Assembly: GCA_021740105.1 (NCBI GenBank)
Contig: JAIPAM010000001.1
Location: 260,239-324,238 of the forward strand
DNA: 64,000 nt
Source: Flavobacterium sp.
GTDB lineage: Bacteria > Bacteroidota > Bacteroidia > Flavobacteriales > Flavobacteriaceae
Direction of reading: 5' to 3'
Under the pieces are notes generated by a model, which saw only the letters and a list, made by a program, of their open reading frames with translations, was not told where the DNA came from and did no database searches. Shown in pieces: positions 9,226-17,747 of the stretch (its first letter is position 1; each line of letters opens with the position of its first letter). The translations under genes and the position numbers were made by a program.

Positions 9226-10562
9226 AAAAATTAATTTTTATTAGTGTCTTGTCTTTTGCCTTTATTGCAAATGCCCAAGAAAAACCCAAAAGCAATTCGT
9301 TTAGTTTAGACGAAGCAATTAATTATGCGTTAAGCAATAATTATGAAGCATTAAATGCCAAGAGAGATATTGCATCGGCAAAAAGTAAAAAATGGGAAAC
9401 AACCGCTATGGGGCTTCCGCAAATTAATGCTAGTTTAGACTATCAAAACAACTTTGAATTACAAAAATCACTTATTCCAGCGCAATTTTTTGGGGGGAAT
9501 CCAGGTGAATTTGCAGAAGTAGCCTTCGGAACCAAACACAACATGAATGCCAGAACCACTTTAAGTCAGCTGTTATTTGATGGTTCTTATATTGTTGCCC
9601 TTCAAGCTTCCAAAACCTATTTGAAATTTTATCAAAATTCGAAAGAAAAAACAGATCTGGAAGTTAAAGAAATGGTAATCAATGCCTATGGAAATGTATT
9701 ACTAGCTGAAGAGAGCATTTTAATTTTAGAAAAAAATAAAGGAATACTAGAAAAAACCTTGTTTGATACTAAAGAAACTTTTAAAAATGGTTTAATAGAA
9801 GAGGAGAATGTAGAACAACTTCAAATTACACTTTCAACCATAAATAGTAATTTAAATAATGTAAAAAGACTTAGAGAAATAGCCTTAAATATGTTGAAAA
9901 TTTCTTTAGGTTTAAACATGGAAGAGGAGTTAAAACTAAAAGACAAACTGGATAATCTAGCGATAAAGAATCTAGATGCGGCATTTTCTCAAGTAGAATT
10001 CAACCCTGCTCAAAACATCTATTACCAAATGGCGTTGAATTTTCAAGAGCAGCGCAGTTTGGAATTAAAATTACAAAAAACAAAGGCTTTACCATCATTA
10101 GCGGCAGTTGTAAATGTAGGTTACAATGCATTTGGAAACCAATTTCAATTTTTTACTAGCAATCAAAAATGGTTGAATTATTCCAATATGGGAATTAGTT
10201 TAAGTGTGCCAATATTCAGCAGTTTTGCCAGAACAGCCAGAACGCAACAAGCGAAAATCGCTTTTGAAAAAGCCAAAACGCAACTTACAGAAACAGAACA
10301 AAAATTAAAATTACAATATGCAAATGCGAAAAGTGAATATGAATTTAGCATCGAAGCATTTGCAACAGCAAAAACCAATTTGAATTTAGCCGAGCGCATA
10401 GAAAAAAAGCAAGGGGTTAAATTTAAAGAAGGACTGTCGTCTAGTTTCGACTTTAGTGAAGCGCAACGACAATTGTATGCTGCACAACAAAATTACCTTC
10501 AATCGATGGTGAATGTGATCAATAAAAAAGCAAGTTTAGAAAAAGTAATTAATAAAAAATAA
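9222..10562 (+). CDS. TolC family outer-membrane efflux protein
   Basis: 446 residues, signal peptide MKKLIFISVLSFAFIANAQ. Two related halves of long coiled-coil helices with the family's periodic pattern (FSLDEAINYALSNNYEAL near the start of the first repeat, YANAKSEYEFSIEAFATAK in the second). Forms the trimeric outer-membrane channel of the tripartite RND pump encoded by the next two genes. Start overlaps the regulator's stop, and the adaptor gene follows after 20 nt. Confidence 0.93.
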   Translation: MKKLIFISVLSFAFIANAQEKPKSNSFSLDEAINYALSNNYEALNAKRDIASAKSKKWETTAMGLPQINASLDYQNNFELQKSLIPAQFFGGNPGEFAEVAFGTKHNMNARTTLSQLLFDGSYIVALQASKTYLKFYQNSKEKTDLEVKEMVINAYGNVLLAEESILILEKNKGILEKTLFDTKETFKNGLIEEENVEQLQITLSTINSNLNNVKRLREIALNMLKISLGLNMEEELKLKDKLDNLAIKNLDAAFSQVEFNPAQNIYYQMALNFQEQRSLELKLQKTKALPSLAAVVNVGYNAFGNQFQFFTSNQKWLNYSNMGISLSVPIFSSFARTARTQQAKIAFEKAKTQLTETEQKLKLQYANAKSEYEFSIEAFATAKTNLNLAERIEKKQGVKFKEGLSSSFDFSEAQRQLYAAQQNYLQSMVNVINKKASLEKVINKK

Positions 10563-10582
10563 TCAAGAAAAAACCTTTAAAA

Positions 10583-11722
10583 ATGAAAAAAATAATTTTA
10601 ATCGCAACCATTTCCGCATTGCTATTCTCTTGTGGAAAGAAAGAAGAAAACGCCAATATTGATTCGTTAATTGCTTCAAAAAACTTGGTTTCCATAAAAG
10701 CAAAAAGAGCGGAATTACAAACGCAATTAACACAACTTGACGATGCAATAGCTGAGTTAGATGTTAAAAAAACAGAAGTAGCCTTGGTTTCTGTTGAAAC
10801 AGTTATAGATACTGTTTTCAGTCATTATTTAGAAGTTCAGGGAAATGTGAACACCAAAGAAAATTTAATTATTTACCCTCAATTTGCTGGAATTCTAAAT
10901 ACAGTTAATGTAATTGCAGGACAAAAGGTAACTAAAGGTCAAGTATTAGGAACTATCGACGACGGTGGTTTAAGTCAGCAATTGGGGCAGTTAGAAAACC
11001 AATTGGCTTTGGCAAAAACCACTTTCGAAAGACAAAAGCGTTTGTGGGATCAAAAAATTGGTTCTGAAATCCAATATTTACAAGCGCAAACCAATATGAT
11101 AAGCCAACAAAAAGCGGTTTCTCAAATGAAAGCCCAAATGGCAAAAACAAGAATTATCGCTCCATTTAATGGCGTAATTGATGAGTTAATTGCGGAGAGA
11201 GGACAAGTAGTTGGTCCTGGTCAAGGATTAATGAGAATTGTAAATTTAAACAACATGTTCGTTTCAACAACAGTTCCTGAAAGTTATATTGGAAAATTAA
11301 AAGTAGGAACTGAAGTAAGTGTTTATTTGGCTTCTTTAGGAAAATCATTTAATGGTAAAATTCGTCAAGTAGGAAATAACATCAACCCAAATAATAGAAG
11401 TTTTGGAATTGAAGTTTCAGTGCCTAATACCGATAATTTATTGCGCCCTAACCAAGTGGCAAAACTTAAAATTACCGATTACACTAGTGCAAAAGCCGTG
11501 GTGGTTCCATCGAAAGTGATTCAAGAAGATGCTGAAGGAAACCAATTTGTTTTCGAAATAGCTTCATTGAAAGATAAAACAGGAATTGCTAAAAAGGTAA
11601 TTGTGAAAACAGGAAAAACGTCTGACAATTTCACAGAAATTTTAAGCGGATTAGAGCCAAAAACATTGGTTGTTGGTGACGGAGTAAAAACAGTATCAGA
11701 AGGAATGAAACTTAATTTTTAA
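10583..11722 (+). CDS. RND efflux periplasmic adaptor (membrane fusion protein)
   Basis: 379 residues. Lipoprotein-type signal with LLFSCGKK, Cys17 being the likely acylated residue. A coiled coil follows at about 30-60, then a biotinyl-lipoyl-like half (GILNTVNVIAGQKVTKGQVLGTID), an alpha-hairpin (about 130-185), the second lipoyl half (IIAPFNGVIDELIAERGQVVGPGQ) and a beta-barrel domain. Links the inner-membrane pump to the TolC channel. The RND gene starts 5 nt after its stop codon. Confidence 0.93.
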   Translation: MKKIILIATISALLFSCGKKEENANIDSLIASKNLVSIKAKRAELQTQLTQLDDAIAELDVKKTEVALVSVETVIDTVFSHYLEVQGNVNTKENLIIYPQFAGILNTVNVIAGQKVTKGQVLGTIDDGGLSQQLGQLENQLALAKTTFERQKRLWDQKIGSEIQYLQAQTNMISQQKAVSQMKAQMAKTRIIAPFNGVIDELIAERGQVVGPGQGLMRIVNLNNMFVSTTVPESYIGKLKVGTEVSVYLASLGKSFNGKIRQVGNNINPNNRSFGIEVSVPNTDNLLRPNQVAKLKITDYTSAKAVVVPSKVIQEDAEGNQFVFEIASLKDKTGIAKKVIVKTGKTSDNFTEILSGLEPKTLVVGDGVKTVSEGMKLNF

Positions 11723-11727
11723 TTAAA

Positions 11728-14700
11728 ATGAGTCATCAAAAAAAAGAATTTAGCATTTCAAGTTGGGCGGTAGACAACCGAATTACGGTTTACATTCTGA
11801 CTTTTATTATTATCGTAATGGGAACGATGGCGTATATCAATATGCCGCGTGAAAATTTCCCTGAGATTTTAGAAAACAAAATTTACATCTCCTCTGTTTT
11901 CCCGGGAAACTCTTCTGAAGATGTTGAAAAACTGGTAGTTAAACCACTGGAAGATCAGTTTAAAAATATTTCTGGTGTAACCAAAGTGACTTCCAGTTCT
12001 TTTCAAGATTACGGAATTGTAGTCGTAGAATTTGAACAAAGTATATCTATTGAAGAGGCTAAAATCCGGATTAAAGACAAAACGGATATGGCGAAAGCCG
12101 ATACCGATTGGCCGAATATAGACAACGGAAGCAAAGTAGAACCAAGTATTTTTAATATCAATATATCGGAAGAAGTGCCGATTCTAAATATTAACTTGAA
12201 AGGGAATTATACTACACAACAACTTAAAAAATACGGTGAGTACTTAAAAGACGAGATTGAAAATGTCCCTGAAGTTAAAAAAGTAGACATCTTAGGTGTG
12301 GATGATAAAGAGGTTGAAATTGCTATTGATGTGTTTAAAATGAACGCTGCAAAGGTGAGTTTTGACGACATTCAAAATGCAGTGAAATATGAAAATATGA
12401 CGCTGTCAGGAGGAAATTTAATTTCTCAAGGATCGCGAAATAACATCCGAATTGTAGGGGAAATCAAAAATCCTAAAGACCTTGAAAACGTAGTGGTGAA
12501 ATCTTACGGAGGAACAGTATACCTTAAAGACATTGCCGTTATCAATTTCAAAGAAAAAGAAAAAACAACTTTTGCTCGTGAAAGTGGTCAAGAAGTGGTG
12601 ATGCTAAATGTGAAAAAACGTTCCGGTCAAAATATGATTTCCGCTTTGGACCAGGTGAAAGAAATTGTAGCAAAAGCGCAAGAAAATGTCTTGCCGAAAG
12701 ATTTGAGTGTTAAAATGACCAACGATCAATCTAGCAAGGTAGAGCACCAAGTAAGCGAATTGTCCAACCATATTATTTTTGGAATTATCCTGGTAATGAT
12801 TGTATTAATGTTTACCATGGGATTACGAAATTCCTTATTTGTAGGAGCTGCAATACCACTTTCCATGTTGATGGCTTTTGCTATTTTATCTGCTTTTGGA
12901 TATACTTTGAACACGATGGTATTATTTGGATTGGTAATGGGATTGGGATTACTGGTAGACGATGGAATTGTGGTAGTGGATAACGTTTTTGCTAACATGA
13001 AAAAAGGTTTAGGGCGAATTGAAGCTTCTAAAATTGGTATTGGCGAAATCGCTTGGCCAGTAATTTCATCAACGGCAACCACTTTAGCGGCCTTTATTCC
13101 ATTGGCTTTATGGCCTGGAACCGTGGGTAAATTTATGGTTTATTTCCCGATTACTTTATCTTGTGTATTAGGCGCTTCCTTATTCGTGGCGATGGTAATT
13201 AATGCTGCTATGACTGGTGGTTTTATGGATATTGAAGATAGAAATATCTCTAAAAAAGCGCTGAAAAAATACACTATAATTTTCATTGTTTCAGGGTTGT
13301 TATTTGTGATTCCTGGGAATATTTCCGATACCGTTTGGATGAAAGCCATTGGGCATTTAATCATTATTGCTTTGGTATTAATGTGGGCGTATCATTTGTT
13401 TATTTTCAAATGGACACAAGATTTCCAACACAGTTTCTTCCCGGGATTAGAGAAAAAATACCAAGTTTTCCTGGGTAAAATACTAACTGGCAAAAAATCT
13501 TTAATTGCTTTAGTAGGAATTATTGCTTTGTTAATCTTCTCTGTGGTATTGTTAGGCTTTTTCCCTAGAAATGTATTGTTTTTCCCAAAAAACATTCCAA
13601 ATCAAGCAATCGTTTATATAGAATATCCGCAAGGAACAGAAATTGAAAAAACCAATAAAGCCAATTTATTTGTTGAAAAACAAGTGATTGCCATTTTATC
13701 AAAATACGTTGAAAATGACGAAAATTATTTGGCTGAAAGCATCGTTTCACAAGTTGGAAAAGGCGCAGGAAATCCAAATGTAGATTCTGGAAATCAATCG
13801 GAAACACCTTATAAAGGAAAAGTGACGGTTAATTTTACCGAATATAAATTCAGAAAAGACGTAAATACAAGTGACATTTTAGAAGAAATTCGTTCGAAAG
13901 TAAAAGCGATTGCTGGAGCAAAAATCATCGTGGAGAAAGATTCAAATGGACCACCTTCTGGATATCCAATCAGTTTACAATTGTCAGGAACTAACTATGA
14001 TGAAATTTTGGTAGAAGCCAATAAAGTAATTGCATTCATCAATTCGAAAAACATCGAAGGAATCGAAAAGTTAAATATCGATGTTAACAAAGAAAGTCCT
14101 GAAATGGAAGTAAATGTGGATCGAGTAAGCATTGGAAGTTTAGGTGCAACCACCGGTCAACTTGGATTTACTATGCGTAGAGCAATTTATGGACAAGAAA
14201 TTTCAACTTATAAAGAAGGAAAAGACGATTACAATATTGTGATGCGTTTACAAGAAGACCAACGCAAAAACGAAAGCGTATTATTCAATCAGCCGGTGAC
14301 TTTTAGAAATCAAAACAACGGTCAAATCCTTCAAGTTCCAATTTCTTCTTTGGCAACAACAGAGAAAAAATTCACGTTCAACCAAATAAAACGTAAAAAT
14401 TCAAAACGAATAATGACGATTTATTCTAATGTTATTACCGGATATAATGGTGACGGAATTACAAAACAAATTGAAGCTTCATTAAAAGGAGCCAATTATA
14501 AAATGGCAGGCGACATTACCTACTCTTTCTCTGGAGAACAAGAACAACAGAAAAAAGATTCTGGATTCTTATTTGGCGCCTTACTTTTAGCGTTAGCAAG
14601 TATCACGATTATCATTGTGTTGCAGTTTAATTCTATTTCGAAAACGGCCATTATCATGTTCACTGTTTTACTAAGTTTCAGTGGTGTTTTCTACGGATAT

Positions 14701-15186
14701 GTATTTGCTGGAATGGATTTCGTAATCTTAATGACGATGATGGGAATTATTGCCCTTTCCGGAATTGTGGTGAAAAACGGAATCGTATTAATGGATTTCT
14801 TTGTGTTATTGATGGATGAAAAAGTGAGTGAAAACAAGCAAACATCGCACGATGATTTAACCATAGCTGAAATTAAAGACGTAATTATCCAATCAGGAAA
14901 ATCTCGTTTACGACCAGTTCTGTTAACGGCATTAACGGCAATTTTAGGATTGATTCCTTTGGCAATCGGTTTGAATTTTGACTTCTTCTCGTTGGTAACC
15001 AATTTAAATCCGCACATTTATGTAGGAGGTGACAACGTGGTTTTCTGGGGCCCATTGGCATGGACCATTATCTTCGGATTGACATACGCTACGGTACTAA
15101 CTTTAGTGATGGTTCCTGTGATGTTCTACTTAGTGAAAAGAACTAAGTATTGGTTGCGCGACAGAAGAGTAGCCAACGGAAATTAA
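11728..15186 (+). CDS. RND family efflux permease
   Basis: 1152 residues, slightly longer than AcrB-type pumps (about 1,030-1,050). Twelve membrane segments in two groups (one at about 15-35, then 340-560; and near 600, then 955-1140). The proton-relay pair is present in TM4 as DDGIVVVDN, Asp411-Asp412, the equivalent of Asp407-Asp408 of AcrB. Extra membrane-type sequence between about residues 510 and 575 (IIFIVSGLLFVIPG, IIIALVLMWAYHLFI) accounts for the added length. Multidrug (HAE-like) use is likely but the substrate is not shown. Last gene of the operon; followed by a strong terminator. Confidence 0.94.
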   Translation: MSHQKKEFSISSWAVDNRITVYILTFIIIVMGTMAYINMPRENFPEILENKIYISSVFPGNSSEDVEKLVVKPLEDQFKNISGVTKVTSSSFQDYGIVVVEFEQSISIEEAKIRIKDKTDMAKADTDWPNIDNGSKVEPSIFNINISEEVPILNINLKGNYTTQQLKKYGEYLKDEIENVPEVKKVDILGVDDKEVEIAIDVFKMNAAKVSFDDIQNAVKYENMTLSGGNLISQGSRNNIRIVGEIKNPKDLENVVVKSYGGTVYLKDIAVINFKEKEKTTFARESGQEVVMLNVKKRSGQNMISALDQVKEIVAKAQENVLPKDLSVKMTNDQSSKVEHQVSELSNHIIFGIILVMIVLMFTMGLRNSLFVGAAIPLSMLMAFAILSAFGYTLNTMVLFGLVMGLGLLVDDGIVVVDNVFANMKKGLGRIEASKIGIGEIAWPVISSTATTLAAFIPLALWPGTVGKFMVYFPITLSCVLGASLFVAMVINAAMTGGFMDIEDRNISKKALKKYTIIFIVSGLLFVIPGNISDTVWMKAIGHLIIIALVLMWAYHLFIFKWTQDFQHSFFPGLEKKYQVFLGKILTGKKSLIALVGIIALLIFSVVLLGFFPRNVLFFPKNIPNQAIVYIEYPQGTEIEKTNKANLFVEKQVIAILSKYVENDENYLAESIVSQVGKGAGNPNVDSGNQSETPYKGKVTVNFTEYKFRKDVNTSDILEEIRSKVKAIAGAKIIVEKDSNGPPSGYPISLQLSGTNYDEILVEANKVIAFINSKNIEGIEKLNIDVNKESPEMEVNVDRVSIGSLGATTGQLGFTMRRAIYGQEISTYKEGKDDYNIVMRLQEDQRKNESVLFNQPVTFRNQNNGQILQVPISSLATTEKKFTFNQIKRKNSKRIMTIYSNVITGYNGDGITKQIEASLKGANYKMAGDITYSFSGEQEQQKKDSGFLFGALLLALASITIIIVLQFNSISKTAIIMFTVLLSFSGVFYGYVFAGMDFVILMTMMGIIALSGIVVKNGIVLMDFFVLLMDEKVSENKQTSHDDLTIAEIKDVIIQSGKSRLRPVLLTALTAILGLIPLAIGLNFDFFSLVTNLNPHIYVGGDNVVFWGPLAWTIIFGLTYATVLTLVMVPVMFYLVKRTKYWLRDRRVANGN

Positions 15187-15199
15187 ATATAAATGAATC

Positions 15200-15230
15200 A
15201 AATCCCTGTTGAAAAACGGGGATTTTTTTT
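15200..15230 (+). terminator. Terminator of the RND efflux operon
   Basis: An 11-bp stem AAATCCCTGTT / AACGGGGATTT (one G-T pair) with a GAAA loop, followed by a run of T, 13 nt after the permease stop codon. Confidence 0.85.
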
Positions 15231-15239
15231 GGTTTTTTA

Positions 15240-15309
15240 TAGCCCGGATAGAAGGGAAAATCCCGCGCTTTTTAGCGAGGATTTGGAAGGATAGCCGGAA
15301 GAGCTCCTA
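15240..15309 (+). repeat. Interspersed structured repeat, copy A
   Basis: Begins TAGCCCGGAT and ends GCCGGAAGAGCTCC. The core can fold as AAATCC .. CGCT-TTTT-AGCG .. GGATTT. Very similar to 59645-59713 and, in reverse orientation, to 48931-48999. Lies between the RND terminator and the Ig-like lipoprotein gene. Confidence 0.75.
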
Positions 15310-15378
15310 ATAAAAAGTCAAAAGATTTCGAATACAGAAAATATAATTGTTAATTTGTGTCATCAAATTTAGAAACGC

Positions 15379-16977
15379 ATGTTGAAAAACAAAATCAGGT
15401 ATATTTTTATTTTATTAGCGCTGACGGTTATTGGTTGCGCTAAACGCGGCTATATTACCGGCGGATTAAAAGATACTATTGCCCCTGTTTTGAAAGCGAG
15501 TTTTCCGAAAAATTTAAGCGTAAATTTTAAAGGGAAGGAAATAAATTTGACGTTTGACGAATATGTAAAATTGAAAAACCTAAACAAACAGCTGATTGTT
15601 TCGCCTCCCATGAAATACAATCCTGAGGTTTCACCAATGACTCCAAGCAAAATAATAAACATCAAAATTAAAGATACCTTACAAGAAAATACGACTTATA
15701 GTTTCAATTTTGGACAGAGTATTGAAGACAATAATGAAGGGAATCCCTACAACCAATTCAAGTATATTTTTTCTACGGGCAGCTACATCGACTCGTTGAA
15801 AGTAGGCGGAACAATTAAAGATGCGTTGAATAAAAAAGAAGATTCGTTTGTATCGGTGATGTTGTATGAGGTGAATGATAAATTTACTGATTCGGTGGTT
15901 TATAAAAGTGTTCCAAGGTATATTACCAATACATTGGACAGTTTGAAAACCTTTAAAATTGAGAATGTAAAAGCGGGGAAATACCTTTTGGTGGCAATGA
16001 AAGACGCCAATAGTAACAACAAATTTAATCCTAAAGACGATAAAATTGGGTTCAGAAAAAAGTTGGTTACTCTACCAAATGACAGCCTATTTGAATTGAA
16101 ATTATTCAAGGAAGTTTTGGCTTTTAAAACGGTAAAACCTTTTCAAACGACCGGAAATAAATTGATTTTGGGTTATGAAGGGGATCTGAAAAACATGAAA
16201 GTGGTACTTAAAAAAGGGAATGAAGTTATTCCAACTATTGTAACCCAATTTCCAACTAAAGATTCCGTACAAGTTTGGTATAAACCTATAAAAGCCGATT
16301 CTTTAAGTTTGGCTGTTGCCAATGGGAATTACAATAAATCGTATACTTTCAAGAAAACGGAACAAAAGAAAGACTCCTTGAGTTTTTCTCCAAAAACAAG
16401 CTTGGGGTTGTCGAAATTAGATCAATTTACAATTTCTTCCTCTCGCCCTTTAGTGAAATTTGACCAATCAAAAATTAGGGTTACCGATAAAGATTCTGTG
16501 AATGTAAAGTTCACTACAAGTTATGATATTAACTCGCAAGAATTAAAATTTGATATTCCAAAAGAGCCATTGCAAACGTATCAATTTCATTTACTGCCCG
16601 GCGCTTTAACCGATTATATCGATCAGAAAAACGATACGTTATCCTATAAAGTAACTACTAGAAATACTACCGATTACGGAAACTTACGAGTGAATTTAAC
16701 CAATGTAAAACAGTTTCCGGTTATTGTGCAATTGACCAATGAAAAAGGGGATGTTATTGCTTCAGAATTTTTAGACAAAGTCAATTTCGTAGATTTTATG
16801 TTTTTAGAACCCTCAAAATATACCCTTCGCGTGATTTATGATGCCAATGGAAATAAGGAATGGGATTCCGGGAATTTCTTAGAAAGACGACAACCCGAAG
16901 AAGTCATTTATTTCCCAAAAGAAATTGATGTTCGCAGCAATTGGGATGTAGATCAATCTTTTGATTTATCCAGATAA
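15379..16977 (+). CDS. Ig-like (Big_5/SbsA-type) lipoprotein
   Basis: 532 residues with a lipoprotein signal (LALTVIGCAKRG, Cys20). The first domain, about residues 30-130, is the bacterial Ig-like fold seen in many Bacteroidota lipoproteins (GLKDTIAPVLKASFPKNLSV, NLTFDEYVKLKN, LQENTTYSFNFGQSIEDNNEGN). Middle and C-terminal parts are beta-rich; DANSNNKFNPKDDKIGF and DANGNKEWDSG look like EF-hand-like calcium loops. Probably exposed in the periplasm or at the cell surface; function unknown. Ends one base from the convergent nitrilase-family gene. Confidence 0.82.
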   Translation: MLKNKIRYIFILLALTVIGCAKRGYITGGLKDTIAPVLKASFPKNLSVNFKGKEINLTFDEYVKLKNLNKQLIVSPPMKYNPEVSPMTPSKIINIKIKDTLQENTTYSFNFGQSIEDNNEGNPYNQFKYIFSTGSYIDSLKVGGTIKDALNKKEDSFVSVMLYEVNDKFTDSVVYKSVPRYITNTLDSLKTFKIENVKAGKYLLVAMKDANSNNKFNPKDDKIGFRKKLVTLPNDSLFELKLFKEVLAFKTVKPFQTTGNKLILGYEGDLKNMKVVLKKGNEVIPTIVTQFPTKDSVQVWYKPIKADSLSLAVANGNYNKSYTFKKTEQKKDSLSFSPKTSLGLSKLDQFTISSSRPLVKFDQSKIRVTDKDSVNVKFTTSYDINSQELKFDIPKEPLQTYQFHLLPGALTDYIDQKNDTLSYKVTTRNTTDYGNLRVNLTNVKQFPVIVQLTNEKGDVIASEFLDKVNFVDFMFLEPSKYTLRVIYDANGNKEWDSGNFLERRQPEEVIYFPKEIDVRSNWDVDQSFDLSR

Positions 16978-16978
16978 G

Positions 16979-17740
16979 CTACATTGTAAAGGCATCACGA
17001 TCGTTCAAAAAACCAAACTTTTGACGCGTTGCTTCTAAAGTGTTTTTGTTTAAAGTGGTAATAAATACCCCTTCGATTTCTTGAGGTGCAATCAGGTAAT
17101 TTCCTAATTCATCAATCACTTGAGAATGTCCCGGATAATCGTGTTTGTTGGGATCTTCGCCCATTCTATTTACTCCAATAGTATAACACATGTTTTCAAT
17201 TGCGCGTGCTTTGAGTAGTGCGTCCCAAGCGTTGATTCTAGGTTTTGGCCAATTGGCAACATAAATTAATACATCATACTCTTCTGTATTTCTTGCAAAT
17301 ACTGGAAAGCGCAAATCGTAGCAAATAAGGGTACAAATTTTAAGCCCTTGGTATTCGAATACAAGCTTTTGGGTTCCCGAAGTGTAGGCTTTATCTTCAC
17401 CCGCTAGGGTAAACAAGTGTTTTTTATCGTAGGTTTTAATTGCTCCAGAGGGGAAAACAAACACCAACCGATTATAGAAATTTCCCTTTTCTTCAATCAC
17501 CAAACTTCCGGTAATGGCAGCGTTTTTGGCTTTCGCCAATACTTGTAACCACAAAACGGTTTCCCCTTGCATCGATTCGGCAACGGCTTTTGGATTCATG
17601 GTAAACCCGGAGGTAAACATTTCAGGAAGGACAATCAAATCGATAGTTTCTTTAATGGAATTGATTTTGTCTTCGAAATAATTCCGATTTTGTTTTGGGT
17701 TTTCCCAAACTAACGGCGCTTGGATTAAGGCAACTTTCAT
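16979..17740 (-). CDS. Nitrilase-superfamily amidohydrolase, omega-amidase type
   Basis: 253 residues, cytoplasmic. The Glu-Lys-Cys triad of the nitrilase fold is visible: Glu40 in VLPEMF, Lys106 in YDKKHLF, Cys140 in LICYDLRFP. Length and the GFTMNP and RINAWDALLKARAIENM stretches fit the YafV/Nit2 omega-amidase branch, which removes ammonia from 2-oxoglutaramate or 2-oxosuccinamate. The substrate is inferred from family resemblance. Its start lies 7 nt after the GH92 gene, so the two are probably co-transcribed. Confidence 0.9.
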   Translation of the reverse strand: MKVALIQAPLVWENPKQNRNYFEDKINSIKETIDLIVLPEMFTSGFTMNPKAVAESMQGETVLWLQVLAKAKNAAITGSLVIEEKGNFYNRLVFVFPSGAIKTYDKKHLFTLAGEDKAYTSGTQKLVFEYQGLKICTLICYDLRFPVFARNTEEYDVLIYVANWPKPRINAWDALLKARAIENMCYTIGVNRMGEDPNKHDYPGHSQVIDELGNYLIAPQEIEGVFITTLNKNTLEATRQKFGFLNDRDAFTM

Positions 17741-17747
17741 GGTTGAT

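Noticed and set aside
12726..13807. Several antisense frames inside the RND permease gene
   Set aside because: They lie opposite hydrophobic segments of a clear family member and have no start context or resemblance.
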